From the NCBI GenBank assembly GCA_964643965.1, contig CAZXVH010000043.1, positions 1-36,024 of the forward strand: DNA of 36,024 nt, given 5' to 3'. The notes beneath the pieces were generated by a model. It was not told the origin of the DNA and ran no database searches. It saw nothing but the letters and a program-made list of their open reading frames with translations. This stretch comes from GCA-2746795 sp964643965 (GTDB taxonomy: Bacteria > Chloroflexota > Anaerolineae > Promineifilales > Promineifilaceae). Position numbers and translations under genes: made by a program. Below are positions 31,411-36,024 of this stretch, one piece after another. The number at the start of each line of letters is the position of its first letter. Position 1 is the first letter of the stretch.

Positions 31411-32751
31411 ATGTTGCCCCTTCGTAATTTAATGCGACGATTGGTAAAGGTTTCTCTGGTGGCCGGGCTGTTGGGGGTAACGGCCGTTTTACTGCTCTGG
31501 TATTTTTTACCCGGATTGGTACAACGGCTGCCAGGGCGGGTGCAAGGGCGGCTGCCGCAGGTTGTCCTGGCGGCGGGCAGTGCGCCGCTGCCCACGGCTC
31601 TACCTGCCCCTGACATCAGCCAGCGCAGAACGGCCGTTCCTTTCATCCCTACACTCAAGCCCACTGCCACCCAAACTATCACACTCAGTCCGCCGCCTGT
31701 GGAAACGGTAGAAACGGCCGTTGCCACCCTCCCACCTGCCGACACCGCCACCGCTCTCCCCACCGCCACGCCCTTACCCGCCGCCGTGCGCCTGGAAGGA
31801 TTAACCATCACCCCGCAAAAGTTTAACAACTGCGGCCCCACCAACCTGAGCCTCGTCCTGGCTTACTTCGGGCACGAAGCCGACCAGTTTGAGATTGCCG
31901 CCAGCGTGCGCCCCACCTATGAAGACCGCAATGTCTCTCCCGAGGAGCTGCGAGATTATGTCAATGAGCAGACGTCGCTGCAAGCCGCCCTGGTTCCGCA
32001 TGGAGACATGGGGCTGCTCAAGCAGTTGGTGAGCGCTGACTATCCGGTCATCATCGAAAAAGGGCTGCTGCCCAATGAACGGGAAGGGTGGATGGGGCAT
32101 TATCTGACTATTTTCGGCTATGACGATGCTGCGCAAACGGTGGTAGGCATGGACACCTTTCTCGGCCCCTGGGATGGCAGCGGCCGGCTGGAAAGCTACG
32201 CTACACTGGCTGAATTTTGGCGGCAGTTCAACAATGTACTGCTGGTGGTTTATCCGCCTGACCAGGAAGCAGCCATCACGGCCATTCTCGGGGAAGCACA
32301 CAGCGATCCGCTGCTTACCTGGCAGCGCAGCGCTGAAACTGCGCAAACGGCCGTTACCATCGATGCCACCGACGCCTTTGCCTGGTTTAACCTGGGCCGC
32401 AGCCTGACACACCTGGGGCAGCTCACCGGCGAACCGGTCTATTATGAAAACGGGGCGGCGGCGTTTGACCAGGCCCGTACCCTGGGCCTGCCCTGGCGGC
32501 TGCTCTGGTATCAATTTGATATGTATGAGGGGTATCTGGCAAACGGCCGTTACCAGGATGTGTTGGCGCTTACCCAGGCCATTTTGGAAAGCGGCGGCGG
32601 GCAGTTTGTGGCTGAAACGTATCTCTACCGGGGCCATGCCTTACGCGCGGTTGGCGACGACGCCCGCGCCCAGGCCGCCTATGAAAAGGTACTGGCGCTC
32701 CAACCAAACGGGGCAGCGGCCGTTGAAGCAGCCAGTTTTCTAAACAAGTAA
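31411..32751 (+). CDS. Membrane-anchored C39-like peptidase domain with TPR repeats
   Basis: A 446-aa protein with an N-terminal membrane anchor (VSLVAGLLGVTAVLLLWYFL) and a Thr/Pro-rich extracytoplasmic linker to about residue 130. A papain-like C39-type domain follows: catalytic cysteine in NNCGPTNLSLVLAYFGH, histidine in GHYLTIFGYDD, aspartate in VGMDTFLGPWDG. The last 150 residues are TPR repeats (AFAWFNLGRSLTHLG, AETYLYRGHALRAVGDDARA). In transporters C39 domains cut double-glycine leaders; stand-alone versions are exported peptidases or cross-link enzymes of unknown target. ATG 31411 is the first Met before the anchor; ATG 31432 is possible. No good ribosome site is visible for either. 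Confidence 0.82.
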   Translation: MLPLRNLMRRLVKVSLVAGLLGVTAVLLLWYFLPGLVQRLPGRVQGRLPQVVLAAGSAPLPTALPAPDISQRRTAVPFIPTLKPTATQTITLSPPPVETVETAVATLPPADTATALPTATPLPAAVRLEGLTITPQKFNNCGPTNLSLVLAYFGHEADQFEIAASVRPTYEDRNVSPEELRDYVNEQTSLQAALVPHGDMGLLKQLVSADYPVIIEKGLLPNEREGWMGHYLTIFGYDDAAQTVVGMDTFLGPWDGSGRLESYATLAEFWRQFNNVLLVVYPPDQEAAITAILGEAHSDPLLTWQRSAETAQTAVTIDATDAFAWFNLGRSLTHLGQLTGEPVYYENGAAAFDQARTLGLPWRLLWYQFDMYEGYLANGRYQDVLALTQAILESGGGQFVAETYLYRGHALRAVGDDARAQAAYEKVLALQPNGAAAVEAASFLNK

Positions 32752-32754
32752 AAC

Positions 32755-32797
32755 GTGGGGCGTGAGGCGCGTCAAAACTTTACGCCTCACGCCCCAC
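32755..32797. terminator. Strong bidirectional hairpin between convergent genes
   Basis: Perfect 15-bp arms (GTGGGGCGTGAGGCG at 32755-32769 and its complement at 32783-32797) around a 13-nt loop, between the TPR gene and the convergent PA14 gene. GC-rich, no T-run. Confidence 0.6.
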
Positions 32798-32806
32798 ATG
32801 CTTCTA

Positions 32807-34378
32807 TCACCCTTGTAGACAGGTCTGCAAGGCGTTGTAACTAAAGTTGCCTGCCAGGTAAGAGCCTCCCACCCACCCGGTGCTGCCGTCTGGCAAGCGG
32901 ATTTCAATCCAGCCGGTGTTACGGCAGCCGGTTAAGGCCACGATTTGGCCGCGGGAGAGATAGGTAAACGGTTCAAAATCCATGCCGGGGCCGCTGCGCA
33001 CATTGAGGGCACGGGCGTTGACCACCTGGGCGGTCATCGGCGCTAAGGTAGGGGTGGAAGAAGAGGGAGGTGGGGAGGAAACGGCCGTTGTCCCCCCATT
33101 TTCCGCCGTCACCACCAGCCGCGCTTCCGCCTGGCCGATGTCATCAAAGAACTCCATACGTAAAGGCACAGCCCCGCCCGGTAAATCAATGACATTGGCA
33201 TGAGAAACGGTTTTATACGGGTCTTGCCACTCGTCGATGAGCAACTGCTCGTTCACCCACAAGCGCACCCCGCCATCCACATAGGTAGTAAAACGGTAGC
33301 GGCCGGCCGGGAAATCGTGGCTGTTCGTCCAGCGCACCGAAAAGCGATCCGCGTTCACCACATTGGGCTGCGGCGAACTCGACCCCCAGATAAAGTTGAT
33401 TTCCGGGTCCTGGCGCACCATCGCCGCCGGGCCATACAGACTGGTATTGTTGTAATACGTGCCTGTCCAACCGGGCAGCGTCGGCGCTGGTGGCGTGGTA
33501 CCGCCAGGGGCAGCGCCCGCGATTTTGGCAATATCCAGCCGCGCTGTCGCCAGGTTTGTGTTCTCAAAATATTCCATCTTCACCGGCACACTGCCCGTTA
33601 GCGATACGTCTACGCTGTAAGATGTGGCCGGCTGATTTTGCCATTTGTCAATGACCAGTTGATTATTGACCCACAGGCGCACCCCATCATCGGTGGTGGT
33701 GGTGAAACGATAGACGCCCGGCTCCAGGGCAAGGGTCTGCGTCCAGCGCACCGAAAAGTTATCACTGCTTATATTGTTGGCTGGCGCCCCCCAGCCCCAA
33801 TCAAATTGAACGGCCGCGTCACTGCGCACCAACGTTGGCTGACCAGTTAGCGTTTTATTGTTGAAATATTCGCCCAACCAGTTTGAGGCGCCGCCGCTGC
33901 CCACCAATCCCCAGGAAAATTGGGCAATGGCGCCGCCGGTGGCTTCATAATATTCCACTTTTAGATTGTGTTCACCGGCCGGAATATATAGCTCGGTGAC
34001 AACGGTATGCACCTGGCTGTCATTCCAACTGGATATGATCTCGTTGTCATTGACCCACACCCTCATGCCGTCATCCATGGTGGCAGTGAAGCGGTAAACG
34101 CCGGCATTAAAATAGACGCGCCGCGTCCAGCGGGCTGAGAAATTATCCACCGGCACCAGGGCATTGGGCGACCCTTCATCCCACACATGGTCGATGTTGG
34201 ACTCATGCCGGGTAAATACCGGGTCGCCGGAGAGGGTACGGTTGGCAAAGTAACGGGCATACCATTTATCGTCAGCAGCGTGGGTGGGTTTGGCCTGGAG
34301 CGCGGAGAAAAGGAACAGGGCCAGCAGCGAGGCGGTGACGAGAATGTAAAAACGACTTCTTGTCTTAAGGGGTTTCAT
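32807..34378 (-). CDS. Secreted protein with three PA14-like domains and a C-terminal SH3b domain
   Basis: A 523-aa exported protein. The signal peptide is the basic MKPLKTRSRF followed by a hydrophobic core and the AKPTHAADD cleavage region. Three PA14-type carbohydrate-binding modules of about 125 residues follow. Each starts with a W-x-(A/G)-x-Y-(F/Y)-N-N/R-(R/K/T) strand (WYARYFANRTL, WLGEYFNNKTL, WTGTYYNNTSL) and carries FS(A/V)RWT, GVYRFT/GRYRFT and a DDG/DGG-x-R(V/L)WVN metal-site loop. The C terminus is a bacterial SH3 domain (ALNVRSGPGMDFEPFTYLSRG, GWVGGSYLAGNF), which usually binds peptidoglycan. It likely links cell wall and glycans on the cell surface or sheath. A Thr/Ser/Pro linker separates PA14-3 from SH3b. 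There is no catalytic domain. Confidence 0.9.
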   Translation of the reverse strand: MKPLKTRSRFYILVTASLLALFLFSALQAKPTHAADDKWYARYFANRTLSGDPVFTRHESNIDHVWDEGSPNALVPVDNFSARWTRRVYFNAGVYRFTATMDDGMRVWVNDNEIISSWNDSQVHTVVTELYIPAGEHNLKVEYYEATGGAIAQFSWGLVGSGGASNWLGEYFNNKTLTGQPTLVRSDAAVQFDWGWGAPANNISSDNFSVRWTQTLALEPGVYRFTTTTDDGVRLWVNNQLVIDKWQNQPATSYSVDVSLTGSVPVKMEYFENTNLATARLDIAKIAGAAPGGTTPPAPTLPGWTGTYYNNTSLYGPAAMVRQDPEINFIWGSSSPQPNVVNADRFSVRWTNSHDFPAGRYRFTTYVDGGVRLWVNEQLLIDEWQDPYKTVSHANVIDLPGGAVPLRMEFFDDIGQAEARLVVTAENGGTTAVSSPPPSSSTPTLAPMTAQVVNARALNVRSGPGMDFEPFTYLSRGQIVALTGCRNTGWIEIRLPDGSTGWVGGSYLAGNFSYNALQTCLQG

Positions 34379-34580
34379 CTTATTTTCACTCCTTTGCAGC
34401 AGCCAATTTCACGGCTCTTTTTAAAGGTTGAAGATACGGACATCCTGTGAAAGTGCTGCTGCTTTAATAAATGGCTAAGACAGTCCCATTATAACAAAGC
34501 TGCGGGCGCTCATCCTGACGATTAAGCCATGATTCATGCCCTGCCAGGAATTTCGTTGCTTAGTTGCTTAGCGGAGAATG

Positions 34581-34642
34581 GGCGAGACAGGCGGGAGTAA
34601 AAGTTTTTCTTTGTGGCAAAGGCCATACCCGCCTGTCCCGCC
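34581..34642 (-). terminator. Imperfect long hairpin after the trans-sulfuration gene
   Basis: Arms of 15 bp (34581-34595 and 34628-34642) complementary except one position, with a 32-nt loop, 5 bp past the stop of the minus-strand gene. The remaining spacer 34379-34580 has only a short TTGCTTAG direct repeat near 34556 and presumably the PA14 gene promoter. Confidence 0.4.
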
Positions 34643-34647
34643 CCTAC

Positions 34648-35778
34648 TTATGCTTGCGCCAACGCCTGGTCGAGGTCGGCCATTAAATCGTCGGGGTGTT
34701 CCAGGCCGATGGAGAGGCGGAGCAGGTTGGGCGGGGTGTTGGTGTGGGGTCCTTCGATGGAGGCGCGGTGTTCGATGAGGCTGTGGGTTCCGCCAAAGCT
34801 GGTGGCGCGGATGAAGAGGTTGACATGGGCGGCAACGGCCGTTGCCTTTTCCGCATCTCCCTTGACCAACAGAGAAAGCAAACCACCAAACCCGCCCGTC
34901 ATTTGCCGCGCCGCCACCTCATGGCCGGGGTGGTCTGGCAGCCCGGGATAAAGCACCCGTTCTACGGCGGGGTGGGCTTGCAGGAAGTGGGCGATTTGCA
35001 GGGCGTGGTCGGCCTGCGCCCGCACCCGGTAGGGCAAGGTCTGGATGCCGCGCAGCAGCAGCCAGCAGTCAAACGGCGAGGGCACGGCGCCGCCCAGATA
35101 TTGAATGGTACGCACCCGCTCAAACAAATCGCTCTCTGCACCGGCCACCAACACGCCGCCCAGCACATCGCTGTGTCCGCCCAGGTATTTGGTGGTGGCA
35201 TGGACCACAAAATCAGCGCCGAGGGTAAACGGCCGTTGCAGCACCGGCGTGGGAATCGTATTGTCTACCACCACCCAGGCGCCGGCGGCATGGGCCAATT
35301 CTGTCGCCGCCAGGAGGTCGGTGAGCTTGAGCTGTGGGTTGGAGGGGGTCTCGATAACGACCAGGCGCGTTTGGGTTTTTAGCGCCGCTTCCAGTTCAGC
35401 CAGGTTACTCATATCGATGAAACGAAAGGAAAGGTCCCAGGGCGATAAAATTTCACGCATGACGCGCTGCAAGCCAAAATACATGTCACCAGGGGCGATG
35501 ACGTGATCGCCAGGAGTAAGCGCTTGCAGCAAACTCATCAGCGCCATCGAGCCGGAAGCAAACGCCGCCGCCGCCACGCCTCCTTCCAGGGCGCTCAAAC
35601 TGCTTTCCAGCGCCGCCCGGTTGGGATTATCGCCGCGCGTATAAAAAAATCCCAGGGGGTAGCTGCCATCGGCCTGTCGCTCAAAGGTGGTGGAAAGGTG
35701 GATGGGCGGGGTGACGGCGCCGGTGCTGGGATCAATGAGATGGCCGCCGTGAACGGCCGTTGTCTCTAAGTGACTCAT
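34648..35778 (-). CDS. Trans-sulfuration PLP enzyme (cystathionine gamma-synthase/lyase family)
   Basis: A 376-aa fold type I PLP enzyme of the Cys/Met metabolism family. Signatures: TTAVHGGHLIDPSTGAVTPP, the YTRGDNPNRAALESSLSALE substrate loop, FASGSMALMSLL, the PLP-ring stack VIETPSNPQLKLTD, VVVDNTIPTPVLQRP, and the PLP lysine in HATTKYLGGHSDVLGG. The C-terminal SFGGTHSLIEHRAS and LLRLSIGLEHPDDLMADL are typical. Members make or cleave cystathionine, or lyse methionine or homocysteine, and motif reading cannot separate these. ATG 35778 has GGAGG 5 nt upstream; the frame continues upstream without homology. Its link with mtnA is only thematic. Confidence 0.92.
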   Translation of the reverse strand: MSHLETTAVHGGHLIDPSTGAVTPPIHLSTTFERQADGSYPLGFFYTRGDNPNRAALESSLSALEGGVAAAAFASGSMALMSLLQALTPGDHVIAPGDMYFGLQRVMREILSPWDLSFRFIDMSNLAELEAALKTQTRLVVIETPSNPQLKLTDLLAATELAHAAGAWVVVDNTIPTPVLQRPFTLGADFVVHATTKYLGGHSDVLGGVLVAGAESDLFERVRTIQYLGGAVPSPFDCWLLLRGIQTLPYRVRAQADHALQIAHFLQAHPAVERVLYPGLPDHPGHEVAARQMTGGFGGLLSLLVKGDAEKATAVAAHVNLFIRATSFGGTHSLIEHRASIEGPHTNTPPNLLRLSIGLEHPDDLMADLDQALAQA

Positions 35779-35913
35779 AACTGCCTCCAATGAATAGATG
35801 AAGGCGAATCGTACCATAAGGTCGTCTGAAAGGCGCAGGGAAATGAGGGGGTAAATGGGTTTGGTAGGTTTCAGGTAGGATGAAAACGGCCGTTTTCTCC
35901 CCACTACCCTCAA

Positions 35914-35968
35914 TTTACAGGTGATTTGCAGTTGCTTTGCAGGCGATTTGCAGGTGATTTAAAGATCG
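35914..35968 (+). promoter_or_regulatory. Five 11-bp-spaced direct heptamers, SARP-type operator layout
   Basis: Heptamers TTTACAG, TTTGCAG, TTTGCAG, TTTGCAG and TTTAAAG start at 35914, 35925, 35936, 35947 and 35958, exactly 11 bp apart, so they lie on one face of the helix. The last one overlaps a -35-like box. This is how known SARP activators of actinomycetes contact DNA, though with other heptamers. Confidence 0.55.
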
Positions 35969-35986
35969 TTCGTACCCATTTATGAT
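35958..35986 (+). promoter_or_regulatory. Promoter reading out of the window to the right
   Basis: TTTAAA (35958-35963), a 17-bp spacer and TATGAT (35981-35986) make a plausible sigma70 promoter on the plus strand. Its gene starts beyond the window. The weak -35 box suits an activator-dependent promoter. Confidence 0.45.
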
Positions 35987-36024
35987 AAACTTTATTATAT
36001 TAACCGGTTCATCTCGGCCGACAC

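Overview
The window is about 36 kb of bacterial chromosome with dense, mostly single-copy metabolic and signalling genes. No rRNA, tRNA, phage, insertion sequence or CRISPR array was seen. The gene content (a SARP/BTAD regulator, tandem universal stress domains, a MacB-type exporter operon with two adaptor proteins and no TolC nearby, PA14 and SH3b secreted proteins, a geranylgeranyl-reductase-like flavoprotein, a PatZ-like acyl-CoA synthetase/GNAT fusion) and the GC-moderate coding style suggest Chloroflexota, probably an Anaerolineae/Ardenticatenia-type filamentous bacterium. This placement is an inference, not a search result.

Layout, left to right. 75-4057 (+): SARP-like regulator, double UspA protein, a histidine-rich polytopic membrane protein and a short PrmC-like methyltransferase. 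4054-8088 (-): lysS and greA, with a structured, terminator-bearing spacer between them, then a sensor kinase/response regulator pair. 8171-8932 (+): histidine phosphatase. 9051-14321 (-): four-gene efflux operon of adaptor, adaptor, ATPase and permease. 14595-18020 (-): a GT2 glycosyltransferase, an EEP-family phosphohydrolase and an (alpha/alpha)6 glycosidase. 18101-20168 (-): two lipoproteins. The second is a thiol oxidoreductase-cyclophilin fusion with an in-frame TGA exactly where the first catalytic cysteine should be. 20338-22159 (+): a small lipoprotein and aroC. 22654-28444 (-): acyl-CoA synthetase/GNAT, pyrE, a class IV aminotransferase and mtnA. 28595-32751 (+): S10 carboxypeptidase, geranylgeranyl-reductase-like flavoprotein and a C39-like/TPR protein. 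32807-35778 (-): PA14x3-SH3b protein and a trans-sulfuration PLP enzyme. 35914-36024: an array of 11-bp direct repeats in front of a promoter that reads out of the window.

The strongest unusual signals are four. (1) A candidate selenoprotein at 18900-20168: UGA in a UxxC motif, followed by an 8-bp RNA hairpin in the position of a bacterial SECIS. (2) A highly iterated palindrome, AACGGCCGTT, found 36 times by eye against about 0.04 expected by chance, nearly always inside genes and in all three reading frames; it resembles HIP1 of cyanobacteria but has a different sequence. (3) Five heptamers at exact 11-bp spacing abutting a -35 box, which is the operator layout of SARP activators; a SARP-like gene lies at the other end of the window. 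(4) A 68-bp tandem duplication of the aroC start region that creates a 23-codon leader ORF overlapping the aroC start codon as ATGA. Three different heptanucleotide microsatellites and a small aminotransferase gene remnant are also present.
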